Below, piece by piece: positions 39,770-53,046 of a DNA stretch of 64,000 nucleotides (position 1 is the first letter of the stretch; every line of letters begins with the position of its first letter). The stretch covers positions 30,197 through 94,196 of the forward strand of contig NZ_LNQB01000061.1 in the NCBI RefSeq assembly GCF_001651875.1. The letters run 5' to 3'. Both the position numbers and the translations under genes were made by a program. The notes under the pieces are model-generated. The model did not search any database and was not told the DNA's origin. It saw only the letters and a program-made list of their open reading frames with translations. The stretch comes from Sinorhizobium saheli. Its GTDB lineage: Bacteria > Pseudomonadota > Alphaproteobacteria > Rhizobiales > Rhizobiaceae.

Positions 39770-40037
39770 TTCACTATCCTTCATCAAGCACTCGGCGCCA
39801 CCTTTCAGCAGCGCCGACGCAAAAGAAAACGGTCCCCGGAGCGAAAGCGCCGGAACCGTCCGAAACATCCGAACCGTCCTTATAGCAGAAACGGCAGCGC
39901 GAAAGCCAGATTTTTCGCCGTCGTCAAAGCACCGGCAATGGCATACCACAGGTTGAAGCGGCCGCGAACAAAACCGGCGACCGAGAAAAAAGCCTCTTTA
40001 CCTCAACAGCACTTGAGGTTGTATCAGTGCTGGTTCC

Positions 40038-41513
40038 ATGAACGAAAGAAACGGAACCGGATCCATGAGTTTAGCCGAACGGAATTTAGAGCCTGCCGAC
40101 GTGACGCAGGAGGCGGAGGGACGCTGGCGCGAGCTCTTGCAGCCCGACGCCCTGGTCGCGACGGTGACATTATGCCTCGGCGTGGCGCTCTTTGCCTTCA
40201 ACGAATTCTTCGTCTCGACGGCCTTGCCGACGGCGGTCGCGGAATTCGGCGGTGCGGCCTTGCTGTCCTGGGCGTTCACGCTCTACCTCGTTTTCGCCAT
40301 CGTCGGCGGCGCCCTGGCGGCAAATCTGAAGGCCCGGTTCGGCGCACGCAGCACGCTGATCGCCGCGGCACTTGTCTTCGTCACGGGCACCGTCATCGCC
40401 ACGGCGGCAAGCGGCATGCCGGAGGTGCTCGCCGGCAGGTTGCTGCAGGGGCTGGGCGAGGGGGTCATCGCGGCGGTCTGCTACGCGCTGATCCCGGAAC
40501 TCTTCCCGCCGCGGCTCGTGCCCAAGGTCTTCGGCGCCGAAGCGATCGTCTGGGCCACCGCCGCCTTTGCCGGCCCGCTCATCTCCGGGCTGCTGACGGA
40601 ATACTGGTCGTGGCGCGCCGCCTTCTTCGTCAACGTACCGGCGGCGGCGATCTTCATCGCGCTCGTCGTCGCGATCGTTCCAAAGCCGCAGCAAGGCGGG
40701 AGTGCGGCGGGCTCTATTCCGCTGCTGCGGATCATTGCCTTCGGCTTCGGCATCCTGTTGATCTCGCTCTCGAACACGGCTGGCAGCGTCTACGCCACGA
40801 CGGCCCTGCTGGTGGCAGCGCTCGCGATTTTCGTCAGCACGATCAAATTGGATCGGCGGTCGCCCGACGCCATTCTGCCGTTCAATGCCTTTGCGATCGG
40901 CCGCCCGCTCGGCACGGGTCTCTGGGTCGTCCTGCTGATGCCGCTCGCCCAAGCCTCGGGCTCCGTCTACCTGGTCTATGCGCTCCAGCGCCTGTGGGGG
41001 TTCGGTCCGACCGCCGCCGGCTTTTCCAGCGCCCTGATGGCGATGTCCTGGAGCGCAACGGCGATACTCGTTGCGAGCCTGCGTTCGCATGATTTCCGCG
41101 TACAGTTGATCTGGACGGGGCCGTTGCTTCTGTGGCTTGGCCTCATCGGGCTGACACTCGCCGTCGGCACCGGCGAGCACCGCTTGGTCTTCATCGGCCA
41201 GATCGCGATCGGAACCGGCTTCGGCGTCTCATGGGGTACACTCAGCCAATTGCTGATGGACGTGTCGAGCATCGACGAACGCGACAGGACCTCCACGCTG
41301 CTGCCGACGCTGCAATCGGCCGGCTACGCGATCGGCGCCGCCGTTTTCGGCGTGACCGCCAATGCCCGCGGCTTTGACGAAGGCGCCGGCGATCGCGTGA
41401 TGTCGGCGGCGTTGTTCGGCGTCTTCGCGCTCGGCTGCGTCGTTGCCGCCGCCGCGCTGTTCTTCGGCATCAGAACCCTGCGGCTGATGCGACGCCGGGA
41501 GCGCGCCTTGTAA
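40038..41513 (+). CDS. MFS transporter, multidrug-efflux type
   Basis: The 491-aa protein has a cytoplasmic N-terminus of about 40 residues and 12-14 hydrophobic helices, starting at VATVTLCLGVALFAFNEFFV. The motif-A region is ANLKARFGARSTLIAAALVF; LLQGLGEGVIAAVCYALIP resembles motif C. This suits the drug:H+ antiporter branch, but substrates cannot be predicted. ATG 40065 is a possible shorter start. It faces away from greA and ends 37 bp before the convergent DUF6894 gene. Confidence 0.82.
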   Translation: MNERNGTGSMSLAERNLEPADVTQEAEGRWRELLQPDALVATVTLCLGVALFAFNEFFVSTALPTAVAEFGGAALLSWAFTLYLVFAIVGGALAANLKARFGARSTLIAAALVFVTGTVIATAASGMPEVLAGRLLQGLGEGVIAAVCYALIPELFPPRLVPKVFGAEAIVWATAAFAGPLISGLLTEYWSWRAAFFVNVPAAAIFIALVVAIVPKPQQGGSAAGSIPLLRIIAFGFGILLISLSNTAGSVYATTALLVAALAIFVSTIKLDRRSPDAILPFNAFAIGRPLGTGLWVVLLMPLAQASGSVYLVYALQRLWGFGPTAAGFSSALMAMSWSATAILVASLRSHDFRVQLIWTGPLLLWLGLIGLTLAVGTGEHRLVFIGQIAIGTGFGVSWGTLSQLLMDVSSIDERDRTSTLLPTLQSAGYAIGAAVFGVTANARGFDEGAGDRVMSAALFGVFALGCVVAAAALFFGIRTLRLMRRRERAL

Positions 41514-41550
41514 GCGAAGAACGGCGCAGAGGTCGGCATGTGCCTGCCGC

Positions 41551-41850
41551 TCAGAGGATGGCGGCCGGCATACCCGCGCCGTCCGCCGCATGGCGGAAAG
41601 GGCCTGGATGACGGCCGATGAGGGCGACCTGCTCGCGGCGACGGCCTTCCGACGGCAGAATGGTCGCCAGAAGGCGGCCGTCGCTCGTGCGCACCTCGAC
41701 CTTCAGCGATCGGTAATCGGAGTCGCGGCCGATCTTGTCGGCGATGCGCTGCGCATAGTAGAGCGCCGACCCTTCGTCGAAATGGGCAACGCCCTCCTCG
41801 TCGACGAAGCGTTCGTCGCCCCAATGAAGATCGAAGAAATAAAGCTGCAT
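41551..41850 (-). CDS. DUF6894-like small protein
   Basis: The 99-aa protein begins MQLYFFDLHWGDERFVDEEG and continues FDEGSALYYAQRIADKIG and VEVRTSDGRLLATI, the pattern of the small rhizobial proteins now grouped as DUF6894. No catalytic residues are evident and function is unknown. ATG 41850 follows a GGGG stretch. Confidence 0.7.
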   Translation of the reverse strand: MQLYFFDLHWGDERFVDEEGVAHFDEGSALYYAQRIADKIGRDSDYRSLKVEVRTSDGRLLATILPSEGRRREQVALIGRHPGPFRHAADGAGMPAAIL

Positions 41851-41928
41851 CTCATTGCCCCAGCCCTGCGCTTTACCGGCCGCTGCCGGCGCTCGATGCG
41901 CATGGCGGCAATGAACAACGGTGAGCTC

Positions 41929-41963
41929 GAACGCAGCCTGAACCGGGCGTTCAGGCTGCGTTC
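41929..41963. terminator. 14-bp perfect hairpin downstream of carB
   Basis: GAACGCAGCCTGAA and its exact complement flank CCGGGCG. It starts 23 bp past the carB stop, as expected for a 3' hairpin of the carB transcript. It lacks a U tract, so it may protect the 3' end or act with rho. Confidence 0.45.
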
Positions 41964-41986
41964 AGGAGATGCGCAGGCGGGGAGCG

Positions 41987-45478
<3,492 letters not shown>

Positions 45479-45863
45479 GGGCAATCATCCGTTTCTGGCT
45501 GCGCGAAAAACCGGCCAGGGTGGGAGGTCACCGGCCGGGTCGCGCAATGATGGTCTTTTCAGGCTAGAAGCGGCTTATAGGCAAATGTCTGGGCAAGCGG
45601 AACCCCGAAAATTCCGGAATCGACAATAAAGCGAAGATAGTTGCGCTTGCGCGATATGAGGGGCTCCCCCGGTCGAACCTGCCGGCGCAAACCGCTTACG
45701 CTCTTCCGCCCGCGCCCGGAAATGAGCACCGTCGTGAAACCGTGGGGTCTCGATTGCGTTTTACAAGAATCGCGGCCGGGGCGTATATCATTCTTCGACC
45801 ACAGAGCGGTCGAAGCGTTTGTCGTCGGCGTGGTCGCTCTGAGATAACCGGGAGGATTCGGTC
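45479..45863. other. divergent carB/ypfJ intergenic region
   Basis: About 385 bp without a supported gene. It should hold the carB promoter and leader. I saw no leader peptide or attenuator of convincing shape. Confidence 0.4.
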
Positions 45864-46790
45864 ATGGAATGGAAGGGCCGCCGCCAATCCAGCAATGTCG
45901 AGGATCAGCGCGGGGCGAGCCCCGGCGGCAGTCCTTTCGGCCGCGGCGGCGGGTTCCGCATTCCGACCGGGGGCGGGATGCGCCGGGCCGGCGGCGGCAT
46001 GAGCTTCGGCACGCTGATCTTTCTCGTCATTCTCTATTTCGTGCTCAAGGCCATGGGCATAGACATGCTGCAGATCCTCGAGGGCGGGCCGGCGAACATG
46101 CCAGGCTTCGAGCAGAGCGACGGCTCGCAAGTGCCGCGCGGTTCGGCCGAGGAAGAGGAGATGAAGGCCTTCATGGCGACCGTGCTCGCCGAGACGGAGG
46201 ACACCTGGAACGGCATTTTCCAGGCAAGCGGCGAGCAATATGAGGAGCCGAAGCTCGTGCTCTTCAGCGGCGCGGTTCGCTCGGCCTGCGGCTTCGCCTC
46301 GGCCGCGTCAGGTCCCTTCTATTGCCCCGGCGACCGCAAGGTCTATCTCGACATGAGCTTCTTCGAGGAACTCGCGCAGAAGTTCGATGCGTCCGGCGAT
46401 TTCGCCCAGGCCTATGTGCTCGCGCACGAGGTCGGTCACCACGTGCAGAACCAGATCGGCGTGCTGCCGAAGTTCAACGAGATGCGCCAGCGCATGAGCG
46501 AGGCCGAGGCAAACCAGATGTCGATCCGCGTCGAGTTGCAGGCCGACTGCTTCGCCGGCATCTGGGGCAGATATACCGAGCAGAAGGGCCTGCTCGAGCG
46601 CGGTGACGTCGAGGAGGCACTGAACGCGGCCACGCAGATCGGCGACGACACGCTGCAGAAGCGCACGCAGGGCTACGTGGTGCCGGAGAGCTTCAACCAC
46701 GGCACCTCCGAACAGCGGATGAACTGGTTCAAGCGCGGCTTCGACAGCGGCAAGATGTCGGCCTGCGACACCTTCTCGGGCGCCGTCTGA
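45864..46790 (+). CDS. ypfJ: YpfJ-type neutral zinc metallopeptidase, membrane-anchored
   Basis: The 308-aa protein has a Gly/Arg-rich N-terminus, one membrane helix at about residues 47-64 (GTLIFLVILYFVLKAMG), and the zinc motif HEVGHH (about residue 192) followed by the third-ligand helix VELQADCFAGIWG. KLVLFSGAVRSACGFASAAS and GPFYCPGDRKVYLDMSFFEE complete the YpfJ family signature. The peptidase domain would face the periplasm. Substrates are unknown. Confidence 0.88.
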   Translation: MEWKGRRQSSNVEDQRGASPGGSPFGRGGGFRIPTGGGMRRAGGGMSFGTLIFLVILYFVLKAMGIDMLQILEGGPANMPGFEQSDGSQVPRGSAEEEEMKAFMATVLAETEDTWNGIFQASGEQYEEPKLVLFSGAVRSACGFASAASGPFYCPGDRKVYLDMSFFEELAQKFDASGDFAQAYVLAHEVGHHVQNQIGVLPKFNEMRQRMSEAEANQMSIRVELQADCFAGIWGRYTEQKGLLERGDVEEALNAATQIGDDTLQKRTQGYVVPESFNHGTSEQRMNWFKRGFDSGKMSACDTFSGAV

Positions 46791-46817
46791 CCGCGCGCCT
46801 CGAGCGAGGTTGAGCGG

Positions 46818-47803
46818 TCAGGCCTGCCTTTCGCTGTCCATGTGCACGAGTTGGGCCTCTGGATAGCGCGCACCGGCGGCGGCGCCCTTCGGGACGGCGC
46901 GTTCGATCGCCGCCAGGTCATCCGCATCGAGGCGGACGGCCTGCGCCCCGAGAGCCTCGGAAAGCCGGTCCCGCCGGCGTGCGCCGATGAGCGGCACGAT
47001 GTCGTCGCCCTGTGCCGCGACCCAGGCGATGGCGATCTGCGCGACCGTCACTCCCTTGGCATCGGCGATGCTTCTGAGCGCCTCGACCAAGGCGAGGTTC
47101 CGGTCGATGTTGCCTTCCTGGAAACGCGGACTGACCGCACGGAAGTCGCCGCTCTTGGCTGCGCCTTTCTGCCAGTGCCCGCTGATCAGGCCGCGCGACA
47201 ATACGCCGTAAGCGGTGATGGCAATGCCGAGTTCACGGCAGGTCGGGAGGATATCCCCCTCTATTCCGCGGGAAATCAGCGAGTATTCGATCTGCAGGTC
47301 GCAGATCGGATGGACGGCGGCCGCGCGCCGGATCGTCTCGGGGCCGACCTCGGAAAGCCCGATATGCCGCACGTAACCCGCCTTTACCAGGTCGGCGATC
47401 GCCCCGATCGTGTCCTCGATCGGCACGTCGGCGTCGAGACGGGCAGGGCGGTAGATATCGATATGATCCACGCCGAGGCGCTGCAGCGTATAGGCGAGGA
47501 AATTGCGCACCGCCTTCGGCCGCCCGTCATAGCCGAGCCAGCCGCCGGCGGCATCGCGCAGCGCGCCGAACTTGACGCTGAGTTGCACCTGATCGCGAGC
47601 GCGTCCTTTGAGCGCTTCGCCGATCAGCATCTCGTTGTGTCCCATGCCGTAGAAGTCGCCGGTGTCGAGCAAGGTGATGCCGGCATCGAGCGCGGCATGG
47701 ATGGTAGCTATGCTTTCCGCGCGGTCGGCAGGGCCATACATGCCCGACATAGCCCGATCGCGGCGACCTGCGGACCGGAATTTCCAAGTGAAACCATGCG
47801 CAT
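46818..47803 (-). pseudogene. aldo-keto reductase with 5' frameshift deletion
   Basis: The original start is ATG 47803 (GAAGGAG upstream), giving MRMVSLGNSGPQVAAIGL; the frame then breaks near 47755. The main frame resumes as MSGMYGPADRAESIATIHAA and runs intact to 46818, with catalytic-type residues Asp and Tyr (LLDTGDFYG) and Lys (SVKFGAL). Family members read GLGCMGMSGMYG at the junction; about 13 bp (the GCMG coding part) is missing here, with GGGC repeats on both sides as a possible slip site. Translation could restart at 47750, but that protein would lack the first strand of the barrel. Confidence 0.75.
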
Positions 47804-47909
47804 CTCGTTCTCCTTCAGTTAAGGCCGTTCGTTCGACGCAATGTTTACTTCAGGCTGCGCTGTGCGATAATCCTGCACGAACCAAACAACCTGTGCAGAT
47901 TTTCGTACA

Positions 47910-48820
47910 ATGAATGAACTCCCGCTCGCCGATCTCGATGCCTTTGCCGCGGTTGCGCGCGAGCGCAGCTTCCGGACGGCTGCCCGCAAGCGCGGTGTCT
48001 CGGCTTCGGCACTCAGCGAGGCCGTGCGACGGTTGGAGGCGAGGCTTGGCGTCAGGCTGCTCAACCGGACGACCCGCAGCGTCACGCCGACGGAGGCGGG
48101 CGGGCGGTTGCTCGATCGGCTGTCGCCGGCGCTGGGCGAGATCGCCGGGGCGCTCGACCAGGTCGGCAGCCTGCGCGACAGTCCGGCGGCACCTTGAGAC
48201 TGAACGTGCCGACCGTCGTCGCACGCGCGGTCCTGCCGCCGCTCGTCGGCCGCTTCCTCAAGATGCATCCGGCCATCAACATCGAGGTCGCCGCGGAAGA
48301 CGGTTTCATCGATGTTCTCGCCGCGGGTTTCGATGCCGGCGTGCGCTACGAGGAACGCGTGGAAAAGGACATGATCGCCATTCCGATCGGCCCCCGCGTG
48401 CAGCGCTACATCACGGCCGCAGCTCCGGACTATCTCGCGCGGCACGGCGTGCCTGAGCATCCGCGCGACCTTCTGGAACACGCGAACATCCGCCACCGCT
48501 TCCAGAACGGCATCGCACTTGCTTGGGAGTTCGGCGAAGACGACTCGGCCATAAATCTGGCGCCGCCCGCGACCGTGGTCGCAAACAGCATCGATCTCGA
48601 AATCGCCGCGGCCGTTGACGGCCTGGGGGTGATCCGCACCTTCGAAGAGTTCCTCATGCCGGAGATCGAGGCTGGCCGACTGGTGCCCATTCTCGAGCCC
48701 TGGACCACGAGCTTTCCCGGACCATTCCTCTATTATGCCGGCCGCAGGCATCTTCCGGCGCCGCTTCGCGCCTTCGTCAACTTCCTGAAGGCGGAACAGC
48801 GGCAGCACGCAGAGCGGTAG
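47910..48820 (+). pseudogene. LysR-family regulator with single-base frameshift
   Basis: The first frame (47910-48197) gives a full LysR helix-turn-helix, DLDAFAAVARERSFRTAARK and SASALSEAVRRLEARLG, then stops after RDSPAAP. The next frame (48194-48820) carries on as LRLNVPTVVARAVLPPLVGR and the rest of the ligand domain. Family proteins read G-T/S-LRLN at this point; adding one G to the GGCGG run near 48188 restores RDSPAGTLRLN. So the break is one deleted base. It is divergent from the broken reductase, the usual layout of a LysR gene and its target. Confidence 0.85.
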
Positions 48821-48969
48821 CTGGGCTTGCTCACGCCATCAGCGGATGCGATGGTTTCGATCAGAAACTTTGAAATGTTCACGTATTGTTTCCGTCCGGC
48901 GGACGCGTTACACCTTAATTGGTGACGTCGTTCACGTTCTGTCTCCGCTTCGGCGCGAGGAGGAGAGGC

Positions 48970-50229
48970 ATGCTCGACAGCAAATTCGTGAAGCGCGGGC
49001 TTTTCCTCGTCTTCCTCATCCTCCTTCTCGATATCATGGGCATCGCCATCATCGTCCCGGTGCTGCCGAGCTACCTTCAGGAACTGACCGGCGCGGACGT
49101 CGGGGAGGCGGCTATCGACGGCGGATGGCTGCTGCTCGTCTATTCGGCGATGCTGTTCCTTTTCGCCCCGCTGATCGGCAATCTCAGCGATCGCTTCGGG
49201 CGCCGGCCGATCCTGCTTGCTTCGGTGCTCACCTTCGCGATCGACAACCTCATCTGTGCCCTTGCGACGAGCTATTGGATGCTCTTCTTCGGGCGCATCC
49301 TCGCCGGCATCAGCGGCGCCAGCTACGGGACGGCATCCGCCTATATCGCCGACATCAGCGACGACGGAAACCGTGCCAAGAATTTCGGCCTGATCGGGAT
49401 CGCCTTCGGCACCGGCTTCGCCCTCGGTCCCGTCATTGGCGGCTTCCTCGGCGAATTGGGGCCGAGGGTGCCCTTTTACGGGGCGGCCGCGCTTTCCTTT
49501 TTCAACTTCATCATAGGGCTCTTCCTGCTGCCTGAGACGCTTGCCCGGCGGCACCGGCGCCGCTTCGAGTGGCATCGGTCCAATCCGCTCGGCGCGCTCA
49601 AGCAGATGCGCAACTACCCCGGCATCGGCTGGGTCTGCCTCGTCTTCTTCCTCTACTGGCTGGCGCATGCCGTCTACCCGGCGGTCTGGTCGTTCGTTTC
49701 CTCCTACCGCTACGGCTGGAGCGAAGGTCAGATCGGGCTGTCGCTCGGCATCTTCGGCGTGGGCGGCGCCGTGGTGATGGCGGTGGTCCTGCCGCGCGTC
49801 GTGCCAAGGCTGGGGGAGCGGCGGACGGCAACGCTCGGACTGGTCTTCACGGCGCTCGGGATGGCAGGCTACGCGGCCGCCTGGCAGGGCTGGATGGTCT
49901 ATGCGGTGATCGTCGCGACCGCGCTCGAAAGCCTCGCCGATCCGCCGCTGCGCAGCATCGCATCGGTCCACGTACCGCCGTCCGCGCAGGGTGAACTGCA
50001 GGGCGCGCTCACCAGTATCTCAAGCATAACGACGATCCTCGGACCGGTCATCTTCACGCAGATCTTCAGCTATTTCACGAGCCCGGCGGCGTCCTATCCC
50101 TTCGCCGGCGCGCCTTATGCGCTGGCGGGCTGCCTGATCGTCGCCGCGCTGGTGGTTTTCCTTTCCAGGGTGCGCACCGTTCGCGGCAATGCGTTCCAGG
50201 AGGCGAATCCGAGGCCGACGCAAGCATAG
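48970..50229 (+). CDS. TetA-like MFS transporter (DHA1 family)
   Basis: The 419-aa protein has 12 predicted helices and the TetA-branch motifs: LLLDIMGIAIIVPVLPSYL in helix 1, motif A GNLSDRFGRRPILLASVLTF, FGRILAGISGASYGTASAYI and motif C GIAFGTGFALGPVIGGFLG. It would export a drug or metabolite in exchange for protons. ATG 48970 follows GAGGAGGAGAGG; an upstream in-frame extension is not needed. Confidence 0.87.
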   Translation: MLDSKFVKRGLFLVFLILLLDIMGIAIIVPVLPSYLQELTGADVGEAAIDGGWLLLVYSAMLFLFAPLIGNLSDRFGRRPILLASVLTFAIDNLICALATSYWMLFFGRILAGISGASYGTASAYIADISDDGNRAKNFGLIGIAFGTGFALGPVIGGFLGELGPRVPFYGAAALSFFNFIIGLFLLPETLARRHRRRFEWHRSNPLGALKQMRNYPGIGWVCLVFFLYWLAHAVYPAVWSFVSSYRYGWSEGQIGLSLGIFGVGGAVVMAVVLPRVVPRLGERRTATLGLVFTALGMAGYAAAWQGWMVYAVIVATALESLADPPLRSIASVHVPPSAQGELQGALTSISSITTILGPVIFTQIFSYFTSPAASYPFAGAPYALAGCLIVAALVVFLSRVRTVRGNAFQEANPRPTQA

Positions 50230-50396
50230 AGCGCGACGATCGGGCCAATTACAATCGATCAATTTTCTTGATCCATCGATGAAAAATTGAGCGGCTTACC
50301 CTTTATTGCTGGCGCTCGCCGTAGTGGTGCTTTAATTCGAACACTCTCCTGCATTTTCGACTGTGCCCCATTGCCGCTGCAGGCGAGGATTTTTAG

Positions 50397-51791
50397 ATGC
50401 TCACCGCGACCAAAGACCTCGTGCTTCCGCAAACCGACAATTCGTGGGGCACGCATTTTCGCGCCAGCATCTCGCTGGGCATCCCGTTCATCGGTGCGCA
50501 GCTCGCCCAGCTTGCGATCAATACGACCGACGTGCTCATGGTCGGCAAACTCGGAGCCGTCCAGCTCGCCGCCATCATCCTTGCGACGCAGTTCTTCTTC
50601 ACGGTCTTCATCTTTGGGAGCGGCTTTGCCAATGCGGTTGTTCCCATGGTCGCGCAGGCGCAGGGTCGGGGCGATAAGTCGTCCGTGCGCCGCTCGGTCC
50701 GCATGGGCCTGTGGGTGGTGCTGCTCTACGGCATCCTGACGGCGCCGATCCTGTGGATGGCCGAGCCGATCCTGCTTCTTGCCGGACAGAAGCCCGAGGT
50801 GGCGGCGCTCGCCGGGGAATATCTGCACATCGCGCAATGGGCCATTTTCCCGAGCCTCGCCTTCATGGTGCTCAGAGCTTTCCTGAGCGGTCTCGAGCGG
50901 GCAGGGGTGATCCTCTACGTGACGCTTGCGACCCTGGTTCTCAACGTCGCGCTTTGCTATGTCCTGATCTTCGGGCATTTCGGGTTCCCGGCGCTCGGCA
51001 TATTCGGCGCCGCCGTCGCGGCCCTCGGCGTCGCCGCCCTTGGCGCCGCGCTGACGATCGGGTACATCCGCCGCCGTCCGGAGCTCCACCGCTATGAATT
51101 GTTTGTGCGCTTCTGGCGGCCGGACTGGCCGGCATTCCGGGAGGTCATCCATCTCGGCATCCCGATCTCGCTGACGATTCTCGCCGAAGTCAGCCTGTTC
51201 ACCGTCGCCTCGCTGCTGATGGGCACGATCGGCACCATCGAACTCGCGGCGCATGGCATCGCGCTCCAGTTCGCGTCGATCGCCTTCATGATTCCGCTTG
51301 GCCTGGCGCAAGCCGGCACGGTGCGCGTGGGGCTCGCCTATGGCGGCGGCGACATGCTCGGGGTCAAGCGCGCGGCAATTGCAGTGCTTGCGCTCGGCTG
51401 CGGCTTCGCGGCAGTCGGCAGCACGATCTTCGCGCTCTATCCCCACGACCTCGCCGCGCTCTATCTCGATACGAGCCGGCCGGACGCGAGCGAAGTTCTC
51501 GCCTTCGCCGGGCCGCTGATCGTCATTGCCGGCGCCTTCCAGCTCGTCGATGGACTGCAGGCGATCGCCGCCGGCATGCTGCGCGGATTGAAGGACACGA
51601 CGGTGCCGATGATCCTCGCCATGATCGCCTATTGGCCGATCGGCTTCCTTTGCGCCTGGGCGTTTGCCTTCCCGCTGAAATTCGGTGGCGTCGGCGTCTG
51701 GTTCGGCTTCGTGCTCGGGCTTGCAGCGGCGGCGGTCCTGCTCAACTGGCGCTTCTTCCGCCTGCTTCGCCTGATCCGTACTGCACGTTAA
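50397..51791 (+). CDS. norM: MATE family multidrug efflux protein
   Basis: The 464-aa protein has 12 hydrophobic helices in two homologous halves. Typical blocks are SISLGIPFIGAQLAQLAINT, DVLMVGKLGAVQLAAIILAT, SGLERAGVILYVTLATLVLN and ISLTILAEVSLFTVASLLMG. It should use an ion gradient to export cationic compounds; NorM-like specificity is an inference. ATG 50397 follows GAGGA at 7 bp. Confidence 0.87.
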   Translation: MLTATKDLVLPQTDNSWGTHFRASISLGIPFIGAQLAQLAINTTDVLMVGKLGAVQLAAIILATQFFFTVFIFGSGFANAVVPMVAQAQGRGDKSSVRRSVRMGLWVVLLYGILTAPILWMAEPILLLAGQKPEVAALAGEYLHIAQWAIFPSLAFMVLRAFLSGLERAGVILYVTLATLVLNVALCYVLIFGHFGFPALGIFGAAVAALGVAALGAALTIGYIRRRPELHRYELFVRFWRPDWPAFREVIHLGIPISLTILAEVSLFTVASLLMGTIGTIELAAHGIALQFASIAFMIPLGLAQAGTVRVGLAYGGGDMLGVKRAAIAVLALGCGFAAVGSTIFALYPHDLAALYLDTSRPDASEVLAFAGPLIVIAGAFQLVDGLQAIAAGMLRGLKDTTVPMILAMIAYWPIGFLCAWAFAFPLKFGGVGVWFGFVLGLAAAAVLLNWRFFRLLRLIRTAR

Positions 51792-51892
51792 GGCGCGTCG
51801 CGATTGAATGCATTCATGCGATGCGCTTCACGTCCTTGTTTTGTGCATGTCGTTGTCCCAGAACCCTGCACACTTTTCGCCGACATGCGTTA

Positions 51893-51987
51893 GATGCGCT
51901 CATATGCGTTCGCGCCGCCGCTCGATCCATTTGTTTTTGCCGCGTTTGTGCGACGTCAGGTGATTCCACCTGACCCCAAAATGCTCC
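51893..51987. repeat. 95-bp dispersed repeat with TCAGGTG palindrome, copy 2
   Basis: It repeats the 25012 copy almost base for base: GTTTTTGCCGCGTTTGTGCG, the palindrome TCAGGTGATTCCACCTGA, then AAAATGCTC. It sits about 100 bp downstream of the MATE gene. Confidence 0.7.
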
Positions 51988-52024
51988 AGGACAATTCCCA
52001 GATTGATGGCTGATTGCACCGGAC

Positions 52025-52061
52025 AAAGAAAAGCCGGACGGGCAGGGGAGACCGTCCGGCT
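52025..52061 (-). terminator. rho-independent terminator, minus strand
   Basis: A 10-bp stem AGCCGGACGG/CCGTCCGGCT with a 10-nt loop is followed on the minus strand by TTTTCTTT. It fits the end of the transcript of the 39-aa membrane protein. Confidence 0.65.
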
Positions 52062-52184
52062 CATAAAAGCGACCACGTCAGGGGAAGAAAACGGGGCCGC
52101 TTAGACTTCCGGGGAGGAAGCTCTGGAGGCATTCACATCAACACAATCACTCGGTCATCGCCCACTCGGTCATCGCCGCGCGCG

Positions 52185-52304
52185 TCATCTTTTCCTCGAC
52201 CTGACGGTCACCGTCGCGCTTTCACGCGCCTCGTCACGAAGGGCATGGATCGTCGCAACGACCATTGCGAAAAACATCACCATCGAAAACAGAGCAAGTC
52301 CCAT
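52185..52304 (-). CDS. small single-pass membrane protein, 39 aa
   Basis: ATG 52304 has GGGAG just upstream. The peptide reads MGLALFSMVMFFAMVVATIH, a membrane helix of about 20 residues, then a polar tail ALRDEARESATVTVRSRKR. A terminator lies 124 bp downstream on the same strand, supporting transcription in this direction. Function unknown. Confidence 0.55.
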   Translation of the reverse strand: MGLALFSMVMFFAMVVATIHALRDEARESATVTVRSRKR

Positions 52305-52530
52305 GGGCGTCTCCCTTTCCGTGATTAAACGGCATGACCCGAAAAAGGTTCCCGTTACGCTGCCTTTCACGCTACAACCTTAGGTATGAAATCAGCTTGA
52401 ACGTCGCGTTCATCTAGCATTCATTCGCGCCACGGCGCTGTTTCTAAAGGAACAGGGGGCAAGGAAGGCGCAACCCTTGCGGTTCGCAGCCGTCCGTGAC
52501 AAAAGGCTTCACCAAACGGAAACTGGTGCG

Positions 52531-53022
52531 ATGACAACGGCTTTCTATCCCGGCTCCTTCGATCCGATCACCAACGGACATATGGATGTCCTCGTCCAGG
52601 CGTTGAACGTCGCAACGAAAGTGATCGTGGCGATCGGCCTGCATCCGGGCAAGACGCCGCTTTTCTCCTTCGAGGAGCGGGCGGATCTCATCCGCCGGGC
52701 CCTCGACGAGACCCTGCCGGAGAGAGCCGCGGACATCGCCGTCGTGTCGTTCGACAATCTGGTGGTCGATGCGGCCCGAAAGCACGGCGCGACCCTGCTC
52801 GTCAGGGGCCTTCGCGACGGAACAGACCTCGATTACGAGATGCAGATGGCCGGCATGAACCGGCAAATGGCGCCGGACATCCAGACGCTGTTTCTGCCGG
52901 CGGGCACGGCCTCGCGGCCCATTACGGCCACATTGGTTCGGCAGATCGCGGCTATGGGCGGTGACGTGAGCGCCTTCGTCCCCAAGGCGGTTTACGAGGC
53001 GCTCGAAGCGAAGCGCAAGTAA
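52531..53022 (+). CDS. coaD: phosphopantetheine adenylyltransferase
   Basis: The 163-aa enzyme performs the penultimate step of coenzyme A synthesis. It shows [16 protein letters not shown] with the TxGH nucleotide-binding motif, [20 protein letters not shown] and the C-terminal [23 protein letters not shown] 52531 gives the standard length. It is followed 24 bp later by ppiA, so both are likely co-transcribed. Confidence 0.95.
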   Translation: MTTAFYPGSFDPITNGHMDVLVQALNVATKVIVAIGLHPGKTPLFSFEERADLIRRALDETLPERAADIAVVSFDNLVVDAARKHGATLLVRGLRDGTDLDYEMQMAGMNRQMAPDIQTLFLPAGTASRPITATLVRQIAAMGGDVSAFVPKAVYEALEAKRK

Positions 53023-53046
53023 GCTTACACCACGCAAGGAGACCCC

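Larger units (their letters stand above)
51792..52184. other. MATE/39-aa gene intergenic region
   Basis: About 390 bp holding the dispersed repeat copy 2 and the minus-strand terminator; no other feature seen. Confidence 0.5.
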
